64,000 nucleotides of DNA, taken from Cryptomeria japonica (lineage: Eukaryota; Streptophyta; Pinopsida; Cupressales; Cupressaceae). The position numbers were made by a program, and so were the translations under genes. Under the pieces are notes generated by a model, which was not told the DNA's origin, ran no database searches, and saw nothing but the letters and a program-made list of their open reading frames with translations. The DNA lies in assembly GCF_030272615.1 (NCBI RefSeq), contig NC_081410.1:286873957-286937956 (forward strand). The letters run 5' to 3'. Below are positions 35,361 through 46,585 of this stretch, piece by piece; the first letter of the stretch is position 1; each line of letters begins with the position of its first letter.

Positions 35361-36495
35361 AGATCCCCCTCTTTCAAGACCCTATTAGTAGCCTTTTTGT
35401 CAAAAATCCTTTTGACCTGTTCTTGATGAGTCTCAAGCATATGCACAGCCTGACCTTTAACCTCTTCCAGCTCCATTAGCTCAGTTAGCCTTACTGTCAT
35501 GGCATCATTTTCTGTCAATTCTAGCTAATGTGCTAGTTCAAGATAGGGTAACTCCCGAGAAGGTGGAGTCTTGCTCCCTTCCCATACACCAACATGAAAG
35601 GGGAGTTACCAATTGCCCTCTTGGGCGTGATCCTGTCAGCCCATAAGGCTGTCCTCAACTTAGTATGCCAAGATCTATGGTTGTCTTCAATTGTCCTTTT
35701 GATTATCCTAATGAGGGTTTTGTTAGAAGATTCAACTAGGCCATTACCCTGAGGGTGATAATTTGATGATACTTTAAGTATATACCATACTTAACTACCC
35801 AAGAGCTGATTTGGGTTCCAACGAATGCCTTGGCATTATCTAATATGATGGTAGAGGGGTTACCGAAACTTGTCAAAATTCCATCAAGGAATTCCAACAT
35901 TGAGGCCTTACTGGCATCCCTCAAAGCAACTGCCTCTGTCCACATAGTGAAGTAGTCTGTTGCGGCCAAGATCCACTTGTGGCCAGCACTAGAAGGTGGA
36001 TTTATCATGCCAATGAAGTCTAAACCCCATTGTGTGAATGGTTGATTTGCTTGAATAGGGTGGAGAGGTAAGGAAGCTAACCTTTTCTTTCTAGAGAAGG
36101 AAGCACATTTCTTGCAATTCTTCACCCATCTATGTGAGTCACTGAATAAGGTTGACTAGGTAATAACCAGACCTCATGATTTTGATAGCTATAGTCCTTG
36201 CAGAGAAGTGGCCCTCTGAAGAAACATCATCAAATTCTTTTAATAATCTTCTGACTTGATTTTGCCCAATACATCTTAACAAGACTCCATTAGAGTCTCT
36301 TCGAAAAAGAGTGCCATCCACTAAGACATAGGAGATGGACTGCAACCTGAAGTGTCTTCTTTTGGTCTTGTCTAGACCTTGAGGATATCTACCTTCTATT
36401 AAGAAGGTGGTCAGTGTCGTTGCTAGTTGGTTGATCCACTTGTAACACAAGGGTGACCTCTGAAGTAGTCTCAGAAGATGAGACAAGCTGTTCAC
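35361..36495 (-). pseudogene. element C integrase, truncated
   Basis: Minus-strand fragments in order give the HHCC-like region (EGHFSARTIAIKIMRSGYY, then CKKCASF), the catalytic core with Asp in ATDYFTMWTEA, Asp in ILDNAKAF and Glu in GNGLVESSN, and the C-terminal stretch ending KRIFDKKATNRVLKEGDLV. The three catalytic acids are retained. Several frameshifts and stops break the frame, and the last part of the domain is cut off by LTR D. The short purine-rich run at the junction is coding sequence, not a polypurine tract. Confidence 0.85.
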
Positions 36496-36634
36496 ATAGG
36501 CCCCTGCCTCTTAGAAGCTTGGTGATCTTGATGTTTATGTCATATTCCATGACCTTGGTTATCCACCCTGCCCTCTTCTCATTGATGTCCTTGTTTAGAA
36601 GGAAATCATTGACACTTGCATGTGGAACTAAGAG

Positions 36635-37186
36635 CTAGATCCGGTTGTTAGACAACATGTGTCTAAACATTTCCAATGCTCTTACAATAGTGAGGACTTG
36701 CTTCTCTACATACCTATACCTAAGTTCATAGTCCTTTAATCCCTCACTGAAGAAGGCAATAACTTGTTCCAAATTATCATTGTTTAGTTGTGTTAGGACA
36801 ACTGAGATGTTGGATTCTCCTCCGATGGTATAGAGGACAAAATCCCTTTCATAGTTAGGATTGACAAGAGTAGGGGCTTGAGTAATTGCTTGTTTAATCT
36901 CTTCAAAACTGGCCCTTCCTTCCTTAGTCCAACAAAAAGCCAAATTTTTCTTCAGCATGGAGGTGACGGGTTTTACCATAGTGGCAAGGTTGGGAATGAA
37001 CTGCCTCACAAAGTTGATCCTACCAAGGAAACTTTGTAATCCTTTTTTGTGACTAGGGAGTGGAAGAGAAAGAATAGCCTCCACTTGCTCTGGATCAATG
37101 GCTAAGCCATCCTTAAATACAATGTGTCCTAGCAATCTTCCTTGATCAGTAGTAAATACACATTTGCTTGGGTTCAAGGACACCAT
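36635..37186 (-). pseudogene. element C RT connection and RNase H domain
   Basis: Reads LPLPSHKKGLQSFLGRINF, then FVLYTIGGESNISVVLTQ and FFSEGLKDYELRYRYVEKQ. The order and motifs are those of Ty3/gypsy RT thumb plus RNase H. The first catalytic Asp position (usually LxTDAS) reads LYTIGG, so this RNase H is probably inactive, as is usual in Tat-lineage elements that carry a second RNase H. Confidence 0.85.
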
Positions 37187-37811
37187 ATTCCCTGCATTTC
37201 ATGAACACCTGCTCAAGATGACCAAAATCATCAACTGCATGCTTCAAATAAACAGTTATATCATCGAAGTATATAAGCACAAACTTTGCTAATATGCCCC
37301 TGAAAGCCATGTCCATTGCTCTTTGAAACGTGGCACCTGCATAGGTTAGCCCAAAAGGTATGTTACAATAAGCATAAGTACCCCACTTAGTAGTAAATGC
37401 AGTCTTGTATTGGTCTGATTCTTAGGCTAAAATCTTATTGTTTTCTGAATACCCATCCAAGAATGAAAATCTTTCTGAGCCACTGACCCTTTGTAGAATT
37501 TGCTCCATGAAGGAAAGGGGATAATGATCCTTAAGGGAGGCTCTATTGAGGTCCCTAGAGTCTACACACAATCTGATTTCCCTATTCTTCTTGCTTACAA
37601 GGAAAAGGTTAGCCACGAAAGAGGAGTGTTTTATAGGGAAGATGATATTGGCTTCTATGAATTTGGTTAACTCCTTCCTCATAAGTGGTTCGATTTTGGG
37701 GTTTATTGGCCTTTGCTTTTGTCTAACTGTTTTTGCATCTCGGTTTAGTTCTGTAGTATGCTGGGCTAAGCTAGGGTCAAAACTATTCAAAATCATCATA
37801 GGTCCAAGCAA
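37187..37811 (-). pseudogene. element C reverse transcriptase
   Basis: Ty3/gypsy RT motifs in order: LVSKKNREIRLCVDSRDLN, FLDGYSENNKI (first catalytic Asp), FTTKWGTYAYCNIPFGL, and VLIYFDDITVY (YFDD catalytic pair). One in-frame stop lies at about 37425 and a frameshift near 37190. The catalytic residues themselves are intact. Confidence 0.9.
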
Positions 37812-38099
37812 CTATGTCATCATATCTTTGACAAAGCTAAACAAAGGCCTCTTGTTTGGTTGAAGAACATACCTTTCCCAAATTTTTTGACCTACCCTCA
37901 GCAACAGCAACTCGCTTATAATCACCCAACTTTGCAGCCAAGTTCATCTTCCCCTTCAACTGATCATCCAGGTTGAAAATGTCTTCCAAGGTAACTAGAC
38001 CTTTAGTAAACTTGTGGGAGTTGAGTTGCATGATCTGATCTCCATATTGGTCTTGCACCATAAACTTATTTTTAGCAGAAAATTCTGCTTCATTTTGCA

Positions 38100-38590
38100 A
38101 GAAATCGACAATCTACTGATCACTTTCAAATACTTGCCAATTTGCATGATTGTCTGGGACAGCAGGCCTCACAACCAGCCCGATGTGTTGTTCCTTCTTG
38201 CTTGCAGCATGTGCTTGTATGTCAAACTGAGCACCAACTGTTGCAAGCCTATCAGCATGTTTATTCTGACTCCTAGGAACACTCTGGATATTGAAGGCCT
38301 CAAATCCTTCAATCAAGTCCCAAACCTTTTCTTTGTACGATTTGAAAAACTTGTTCTTTGTTATGCTTTGAGCTCTGATATGATTAACAACTAACTCGTT
38401 GTCCCCAAATACTTGCAAAGATTTGATCTTTCTTTTTTGCGCAAGTTGGAGGCCTTGGATCTAGGCTTCATAGTCAACAACATTGTTGGTGCAACCAAAC
38501 TGAAATCTAAAAGAGAAGAAATATTTCTCCTCCTCAGGAGAAACAAGCATCACACCAGCATCTGCACCATTTTTGTTTCTTGAACCATAA
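38100..38590 (-). pseudogene. extra RNase H domain upstream of RT in element C
   Basis: Minus-strand frames give GASVMLVSPEEEKYFFSF, then VVDYEA with a stop, IQGLQLAQKRKIKSLQVFGD, NELVVNHIR and NKHADRLATVGA. This is the plant/archaeal-type RNase H pattern (D...E...D...AD). It lies between protease and RT, whereas the second RNase H known from Tat elements normally follows the first, before integrase. A linker of about 90 residues (LNSHKFTKGLVTLEDIFN) separates it from RT. Confidence 0.8.
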
Positions 38591-38599
38591 AAAAAAATG

Positions 38600-39467
38600 C
38601 TCCATAACCCCTCTGAATCTTCTTATGTCTATCCACCTCATGAATACAATGGGTATCAAGCCCACTCTCTTCAGTCTTAGATGGATCAAACTGAAAAGCA
38701 TTGGCCCATTCATCTAGCAGACAATCAGGGACCTCCTCTAGAAGAGTAGCAGGCTCACGGAAAATACACTCCTCCCCTTCATCATGCAATGTGCAATTCA
38801 TGTTGATAGGGTTGGGGGTGTAGGGCTCAATGTGGCTTTGTGCAATGGGCTCTATCTTTATGGTAACCTTAGTACCATACCTTGTTGGAAATAGCATGTG
38901 GGACCAATCAGAAGACAAGTATCCACCCATCTTGGCAGTGAAATCTCTAGACAGACAAATTAAAAAGGCAGGGAGGTCAATGACTGATATGTGTTGCAAG
39001 ACAGTGCAACCAGGGCATGCGTGCAAGGTTAGAATTCAAATTTGTAATAACCCCTACTGTCTTAATATAAGTGCCATCCAATTGGACAACTTTAGTCACA
39101 AGTTCATTTCTATACCAAGAAGGTCAACTACCTTCTTAGGCATGACTGATCTGCTAACTCTTGAATCTATCATGCAATTATGAACTAAGTTATCTCCTAT
39201 GATTAAAGAGAGATAGAATACGGGAGGTTTACTGATTTTGCATTAAACATCTTCTTCCTCCTTGGGTTGTACCAAATTGGTGGAGACTTCTTTCTTGTTG
39301 ACTACTACCTCATCACTTGACTGGTTGATGTCCTTTAATGCCTCCTTAAGCAAATCCCTTTGAGATGGGATGGAAAGGGCCTCCCACATCATGACATTGA
39401 GATTAGCATTCTTCATTTGTTCAACAATATTGAAAGGAACACCAGTTGATTTTGATGGTCCCTTCAA
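38600..39467 (-). pseudogene. element C aspartic protease region
   Basis: Contains VPFNIVEQMKNANLNVMMWE and, further on, NCMIDSRVSRSVMPKKVVD at about 39110-39190, then HACPGCTVLQHISVIDLP and LSRDFTAKMGGYLSSDWS. The gypsy protease signature D-S/T-G reads DSR here, so the active-site Gly is lost. Frameshifts lie near 39025 and 39240. Confidence 0.8.
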
Positions 39468-39550
39468 GCTACAAGGTCTACCTTCGTTCTTGGGGTGGCC
39501 TAGGCTTCCTCTTGCTTCTTGTTCCCTTGAATGATATTTAGACTTGTATC

Positions 39551-41019
39551 CTAGATAGCTACTTTGGGCGTTGGAGCTTGGGTTGATGCTAAAGGTGAGA
39601 TAGCTTCCACCGCTCTCCTCTTTGACCTTGTGTATTGTAGCATAGTCTCACCATTTGTTTGGTCTATACCACAGAATTCTGCCTCTTGCCAATTGACAAA
39701 AGTAGAATCTCCTTGCACGTGAGAGTGATTCCCAACACTTGGCTGATTTGGGTGATATTGCTGGTTGGAGGTGGTTGGCTCATTTTGCACTACTAGAGCT
39801 TGGGCAAACTCTCCATTTTGGCATGCACCTTGGTTGTGTGGCTAATTGCATGGTTGACACCAATCTTGCTCTTGGGCGAGATTGTTTTGCATTGGAACTA
39901 TTGCCTTTTAGTTACTTGCAGCTGTGGGGTTCACACTATTCAAGGGCCTAGCATTGGTCCATTGGTTTTGCCCTTGAAAAGGTGGCCTATTCTGATTTTG
40001 TGTTTGATAAGGCCTACTATGCTGAGTCTGTTGCCTCTTTAGCGTCACCAACTCATTGCCAAAGTTTTGCAATAGAGTCTTGACCTCATGGAACTCATTT
40101 GAGGATGAAGAGGATGTGGATGGCTGACTTGTGGGTGCCATGGGGATAGAAGCCAAGCTAGGCGTTTGGGCAGGAGCTTCTGGGAATAGAGGCATTGGCG
40201 GTCTTGGGGCTATCTTCCCAGCCTATATCAAACAATTTTCTGCCCTTATGGCTATGTCATATGCATCTGGTAGAGAGATTCCACCCATTGATTGTATCAT
40301 GACAGCTATATCACTATTCAAAGCTCTCAAATAATACAAGAAGGCATGATTGGGAGATGGTTTCACTAGAGAAGGGATTCTATTCCATGACTTTTGGAAT
40401 CTGAAATTGAAGTCTCAATGAATTCATGAGGTGCCCTCTTAATTGTAGTTAATTGTTCAACAAGTGATAGGTGATCACTTTTGTCTTCCAAATGGTTACA
40501 CAACTTCTCCTCTAATTCATCCCAATTGTGAATGGTGTTAGGCAACAACTCTCTATACCACTACAAAGCTTTTCCTTTAAGCGATGTGGCGAAGAGCCTA
40601 ACAACAACATCATCCTTGGTGACATTATGGATAGAGAAAATGTTTGCAATCTCCCGAATGTGCTCTATAGGAGTAGTCGTTGTTTCACCAATGAAATATG
40701 GTATACTCTTTAACACAGCCACTGGTATATCATTCCATTGGGTCAAAATAAGAGGACTCCCCCCATTGAAGGTAACAAAAACCTGATTTCTGGCCATGTG
40801 AAACAATGTTCTATTGATATGAATGGTGGGAGTCCTAGACAGTAATGGTCTTGTAAATGGAGGGGTAGAACAAGACCTGGGTGATGGAGTGTTTACAACC
40901 TTCACACCCCTGATTGGTCACAATGAAGGTCTAACTTTTTGCCTTCTAGCACTTGAAAATGAGAGTTCTACACATTGGAAACTACCTCTAGAAGACGCCC
41001 TTGTATGAGTTTTGGGCAT
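39551..41019 (-). pseudogene. element C gag
   Basis: A likely start ATG lies at 41019 (MPKTHTRASSRGS). Retrotransposon Gag core motifs follow: TTTPIEHIREIANIFSIHNV, DVVVRLFATSLKGKAL, WDELEEKLCNH and PHEFIETSISDSKSHG. After a Gln/Pro/Ser-rich segment comes a zinc-knuckle-like cluster at about 39822-39862 (WCQPCN, stop, PHNQGAC; Cys-x2-Cys-x3-His-x4-Cys). Stops and frameshifts interrupt it several times. The DNA from 41020 to the primer site is its leader, split by A3. Confidence 0.85.
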
Positions 41020-41739
41020 GAAATCAGCAACAGGTCATGAACAAGAGACTGGACCTGTGAGAAGAGTCGCCAAGTGCTTGAATGATGACTGCCTCCAAAG
41101 GCTGAGATACTAAGAACAACACTGAATCCTTAGCGTGTAAGTTGAAAGTCAGTCATGTTGTGAGGTGTTCACACATCGCCCCATTGCAAATGGGGACCCC
41201 CCACTTTTTTCTTTCTAGGGTTAGCTCTTTTAGTTTTGTTGTTGGTCATTTTAGTGTCTTGGCCTTTGCATTGAAGGGATTGAGTTTCTCAAAGGTCATC
41301 AAGCTAGGTGGATCTCCTCAAGGTGGAGTGAAGGAGGTCAGATCAGTTGAGTGATTAGGGGTTATTTAGATCATTCCTAGGGTTTTTGTGTACTATTCGG
41401 TCAAGCTTCAAGGTGCTAAATCAAACCTTGGTTGAATGCATAGTGTCCTCCTAAGTCCCGTCCCTTACATCAAGGATAGAGCGAAATCGCATCAAAAGTC
41501 TGAAATGTCATCTTGATCCTGAAATGTCCTGAAATTTGACTAAGTCTAGAAATTTGAAGGATCCTCCAAAAACTAGATTTTGCATTATAACTCCTAGAGG
41601 TCCGAAACCACTCTCAACCATCCTGAAAATATATATGGAACATAACTTAAAGTATAAGAAAGAGAAAAGATATAAGGAAATGTCACTAATACTTAAATGT
41701 TATATTCCATATATGAATCTTGACAGAGAGACGAACTTG

Positions 41740-43230
41740 TCAAACAACTTCATGTTGGACCACTTTGGACAGAACTTCATGTTGAAGGAGAGAGGAGCGA
41801 ACTTCATGTTGAAGGAGAGATGAGCGAACTTAATGTTGAAGGAGAGATGAGCAAACTTCATCTTGGAAGAGATAGGAGCGAACTTCACCTTTGAGCACTT
41901 TGGAGCGAACTTCATGTTGGAGATGATAGGAGCGAACTTCATGTTTCACCACCATGGAGTGAAGTTGCTTTCTTCACAAGTTTACATTTTGAAGCGAAAT
42001 TGACAACTTCATGTTCAAGCACTTTGTAACGAAATTCATGGTCTAGCAAAATGAAGCGATCTTGAGAGTGAAATTGGATCAACTTTGTGCATTGAAGAAG
42101 AAGAGCAGAGTGCTTGCTTCGTGAGTTGAAGGGAGTGAGCGAGGTTTTAACTTCGGTAGTTGAGAAAGAAGAGCGAACTTCATGTTTTCACCAAGAGGAG
42201 CGAAATAGAGGATTTTACAACTTCAACTTCAAGGAGATAGGAGCGAACTTCAGGTTCAAGCAACTAGGAGCAAAATTCATACTTCATGTATCAAAAGAGA
42301 TGAGCGAAGTTTCTTACTTCATGAATTGGTGTTTTGAAGCGAGGTTGATAGCTTCATGAGTTTGAGTTTATGAGCAAAGTTGATAACTTCACCTGCTGCA
42401 AGCTTCAAGCGGAATTCTTTACTTCATGTTTGACCGAAGAGGAGCGAAATCCTCCACTTCACGAATTGCTGAGGAGCGAAATTGTTACTTCATCCTAGAA
42501 GGTTTTAAAGCGAAATCATTCCTTCATGAGTTGCACTTCTCAAGAGAACTTCACAAGTTGATGGATAAGAGTGAGATTCAACATCTTCATGACTTGAGCC
42601 TTTGGAGCGACGTTATACTTCATACATTGGGAAATAGGAGCGAAGTCAATAGCTTCATGAGTTGAGAGATAGGAACGAAGTTTGAACCTCATGAATTACC
42701 TCCTTGAAACGAAGAGTGCAACTTCATGTTTAAAGGATTAAGAGCGAACTTCATGTCTAGAGGGAATGGAGCGGATTTCACACAAGAAAAATGAACTTCA
42801 TGAGTTTGAGATCATGAGCGAATTTCATAATTTGGAGAGGAAGAACAAATTTGATGAGAAAGATAAGAGAAACAAACTTCAAGTGCACCCCCTTTTGAGC
42901 AGATTTTGCAACTTCGTGTGCTGCTGGTTTGAAGAGATTTTACTACTTCATCAATTATAGGATGAGAGCGAACTTCATAAGTTCAAGGTTTGGGGCGAAT
43001 TTTCTACAATGGTAAACTTCATGACTTAGAAGATTGGCACGAATTCCATGAATAAGCAAGGTGATTGAAACAAGTTGCAAGTACTCCATCTAGAGCAATC
43101 TTCATCTTCAAGACTGCACAAGCAAATCTTGAGTTCATGAACTTCACAAGTTCAACATGCAAGAGTAAAATTCATGATTTGACCTACATGAGCAAACTTC
43201 ACAATTTAAAGGGTATGAGCGAAGTTCAAG
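41740..43230 (+). repeat. GAGCGAACTTCATG array in the A3 LTR
   Basis: Dozens of copies of GAGCGAA(C/A)TT(C)AT(G) and close variants at irregular 20-60-bp spacing fill the LTR core. The GAGCGAA part equals the 3' stem half of the A1/A2 hairpin, but the pairing half is absent. Open frames here reflect repetition, not coding. Confidence 0.85.
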
Positions 43231-43972
43231 AAAATGAAGAAGATTAAGGCAAGGGAAACTTAATGAACATTAAGGATGGAATATAGTTCAAGAACTCTTC
43301 GCGAGCTAAAAAAAAAGGCAAGTTCAAGTGTCCCTTCATGAGGGCGAATTTTCTTTATATGATCTTATTAAGCTTATATATTAAGTGTATTTGATACTTG
43401 CTTGTTTGTTTTGCAGGAAATGAAGAACGAAATAAGGGGATCAAACAAGAAGCATTCACTTGCGTGAAGACATGATCTACAACATCAACAACATGAAAGA
43501 AGTCACAAGAGAAGGAATTTTGAAGGAGAGATGCAAAGATGACATCAAAAGTTCATTCTAAGACATTCAAGAGCAGATAGTTTCAAAAGAGTTAATCAAA
43601 GTTAAAAGATCATCGTCATTATTGCTGAAGCTAGATAATGTTCATTATCAAGAGATATTTCTTCATAATGAATCAAATCAAGTCTACAGAGGGCTAGTTG
43701 GAGGTCGCGTCCCAATCATCATCCCAGTCACTATCTCTACCAATCAAGGAACGTCTATCTCAACATGTCTTGATTCAGTGAACCAAGCTCACCCAGTGAT
43801 GGCGCAAACTCTGAGGCACCTACCCCTAATATCTATTGGACAACACTTTCTGAATGTAATTTTCTCATTGGCTAAAGAGAGTTTGTTGTAACAAACCCTA
43901 ATTAGGGTTTTCATTTTAAAATCATGGCCATTGATGGAGAATTAATCCTAGCCATTCGTTGTAAATGAGCTT

Positions 43973-43980
43973 TTTATAAA
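43973..43980 (+). promoter_or_regulatory. TATA box of the A3 LTR
   Basis: TTTATAAA precedes AGCTCAGGCTCTTCATTTG, the same block that follows the TATA box in A1 and A2. Confidence 0.6.
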
Positions 43981-44834
43981 AGCTCAGGCTCTTCATTTGT
44001 AAAGGCTAATAGTTGATAGCTAATAGTGAGAGAATAAATAGAGAATAGCTAATAATTAGAATAGCAATTAGAATAGAAGTAGATTAGGAGAGGGAAGAAT
44101 TGTTGGTATGACTTGTAAATGAGATACTCTTTTCATTCAAGTTACGGTGAAATTCGTTATTTCAACAAGCCTCATGGTTCTACTTCTCAATTTATTTTCA
44201 TGTTGATTAGATTGAATGGAAGAAGTTGTTGACTGTATTCATGTGGAATCCACCTAATCCATACCACTAGCCTCTTGTTGCTTGTAAGTGCGCCTTGTGT
44301 GGTCAACTAGAATGATATGAGCTTAACTCTGAATCGTCCTACACTCATTGCTTATGCATTAACTTGAATGGTGATCAAGTTTGATGGTATTGATTCGAAC
44401 ATCCTTGAAATGTCCTTAGAAGATTGCACTGAGCTTGTGTCAAATTGTTCAGTTTGATGGTGAGACCTTGCTTAGTAGGATTCCACCTACTCATTCATCT
44501 ATGTTCTTACGTTCTAGGGCCTAGCGTAGATTTCTCAAACCCTATCTCTTTTGCTCATTTTTTAATCTTCCAATTGAGTATATAGGACCTTAGTTCCAGC
44601 AAATCAAGCATTTAGGCATTCGAATGTAAGTCCCGTTGTGATTCCAACATAACCACATCAAACCAATGAGCTTATCCACACGTATTGACCCTACATTCAC
44701 GAACCTTGGAATCGTCTCGAATGATCCTTAAGCTAATCTTCCGCATCCGAGAGATTTTGTTCAAGAGAGGATAAGATACTTATGGTATTTAATTCTGTGT
44801 TCACATGTGCATAAGAAAACACATCAACAAGTCC

Positions 44835-44853
44835 CACCGGGCATGCCAAAAAT
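44835..44853 (-). other. probable primer binding site of element C
   Basis: On the minus strand, right after the C2 LTR end (GTGACAACA), comes ATTTTTGGCATGCCC and then GGTGGGACT. Position and the TGG start fit a primer site. I could not assign the tRNA. The outer bases of the motif extend into the A3 target duplication. Confidence 0.5.
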
Positions 44854-46580
44854 TGTTGTCACAAAAGTTTGCACCCTTGTTGAGCTATCAACTCAACAAC
44901 CTTGTGAAACATGGAAACAACCCCGAAGTGTGGGACCTTGCGCAATGGGGTTGAATCTCCAGAGACGGTCGACTTCCTTCTCAATCCAAGTGCAGGTGTT
45001 GAACCAACACAACACTCCAAATTGTACTTCTAAACCTATCCTAACAGCTTGCAGAGGAAAAGGGAAGAAGGAAATGCTAAAACCAAAGGAGGTGATGCAC
45101 CAACATAAGAGGTGTTTCTCTCTGCACCCAGTAATGACACAAAGAATCAATCGAAACACCTAGGAGATGCACAAACTTTAGTTGCATGAATGACCCCGAA
45201 CGCATGTATGTAGGTTAGAATTTGTTGAAAGTCAAAGGGGAGAAGATTTCCCACAAATGACACTCAGAAACAAGGTAACACAACATATATGTGAGAGAAG
45301 AGCCACAAAACATACACCTATGATGAAGGTAAGGAAACATACACAACATGCATAAGTTAAAGGAAGGCAAGAACAATAATTTCAATTCATTCAAAGGCCA
45401 ATGGCCAAACTTACAGTTGCAAAAATGCAAGAAACTATACAAGTCTTCAAGCGAAGTGAAAGAGCAAAGAATAACTCAAGCTGGTAGGGAGATAAACCTT
45501 TACAATGAGGCTTTTTAGCCTTTATATAGAAAACTAGTAGCAGAGGAGAGACCATTGGTCAAGGAAGAGAAGCCTTGACCCTTGTGTGTGCAAAGGAATG
45601 TTAGTTAGGGAATGTAGGGAAGTGCATGGACCTGACATGGTGTACATGCAAGCAACCCAACCATTATAGAAGGTGGATTGCCTGATATTTCAACGTTAGA
45701 GCATGTAGGCCCGACATGAAGGCCATCAAGTAACCATAAAGAAGCATGGCCTTGAACTCCACTTAATGGCAATCCAGCAAAAACATTAAATGTGCCCCTG
45801 TAGCTCGATGAATGAAAGTGTACAAGTCGCAAGAGTTGGAGTGTTGAGAGCTTTGAGTGTTGATCACGCCATTTGGAAGTGTCGCAAGTCAAAAACTTGG
45901 GATTCCGAGGTTCGAAAAACTTGGGAAACTTGGGTTTCCGGAATTGGGAAGACTTGGGAACTTGGGTTTCCGAAGTTGGGAAGACTTGTGAAACTTGGGT
46001 TTCCGAGCTTGGAGGTTTTGAGGATCATGAAGGTAAAGGCTTAGGAACTTGGGAATTTCGAGATTCTAGGGTTTCGGGGTCAATGAAGGTAAAAGCTTAG
46101 GAACTTGGGAATTTCGGGATTCTGGGATTCCGAGGTCAAAGAAGGCAAAGGCTTAGGAACTTGGGAATTTCGGGATTCCAGGGTTGTGGGGTTAATGAAG
46201 GAAAAAGCTTAGGAACTTGGGAATTTCGGGATTTCGGGGTTTCGAGGTCAATGAAGGCAAAAACTTAGGAACTTGGGAATTTTGAGATTCTGGGGTTCCA
46301 GCGTCAAAGAAAGCAAAGGCTTAGGAACTTGTGAATTTCGGGATTCCCGGGTTTCAGGGATCATGAAGGCAAAGGCTTAGGAACTTGGGAATTTTGAGAT
46401 TCCGGGGTTCCAGGGTCAATGAAGGCAAAGGCTTAGGAACTTTCCTTCTGACAAGACAACACTTAAACACTTCATGCCTCTATTGGTTTTGTCCTTGATC
46501 AACTGGGGCAGCGTTGGTCCACAAAACATATCTCTGACCGGTTCTCACTAATGGACCAAGGGTGTCATAAAATGACAACA
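44854..46580 (-). repeat. 5' LTR of element C (C2), with tandem array
   Basis: 1727 bp, in sense direction TGTTGTCATTTTATGACACC...GTGACAACA. Minus-strand TATA box (CTATATAAAG) at 45521-45530. A tandem array of about eight units of 50-60 bp around CTTAGGAACTTGGGAATTTC occupies 46020-46440 in the U3. It gives the uninterrupted version of the C1 sites hit by A2 and B. Confidence 0.85.
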
Positions 46581-46585
46581 ATAAT

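Larger units (their letters stand above)
41156..44829 (+). mobile_element. A3: 3.7-kb solo LTR of family A
   Basis: TGTTGTGAGG...CACATCAACA in + orientation. Flanks AGTCA (41151-41155) and AGTCC (44830-44834) form a TSD with one mismatch. The palindrome CCCCATTGCAAATGGGG lies about 25 bp in, CCCTAATTAGGGTTTT at about 43898, a TATA box at 43973-43980, and a U5 homologous with A1 at the end. It sits in the leader of element C. Confidence 0.87.
21020..46580 (-). mobile_element. element C: Ty3/gypsy retrotransposon with nested insertions
   Basis: Two copies of the same LTR (C1: 21020-21657, 26660-26719 and 33261 to about 33990; C2: 44854-46580) bracket minus-strand gag-pol. Outer TSD candidates are GTAAT (21015-21019) and ATAAT (46581-46585), one mismatch. 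Removing A2, B and A3 with one TSD copy each, the span is about 10.3 kb. The primer site beside C2 and the minus-strand TATA boxes agree with the orientation. The 3' part of integrase, the polypurine tract and the start of the 3' LTR are missing, replaced by LTR D. Confidence 0.75.

Noticed and set aside
35361-35376. Purine-rich GAAAGAGGGGGATCT beside LTR D as a polypurine tract
   Set aside because: In frame it encodes LKEGDL, the conserved end of the integrase fragment, so it is coding sequence at a junction.
41054-41075. TTGGCGACTCTTCTCACAGG (minus) as a tRNA-Arg primer site for element C
   Set aside because: Only about the first 10 bases fit tRNA-Arg, no LTR end precedes it, and a better-placed candidate lies directly at the C2 LTR end.
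41700-41942. ORF with repeated MKFAP units
   Set aside because: It is the reverse translation of the GAGCGAACTTCATG array in A3, not a gene.
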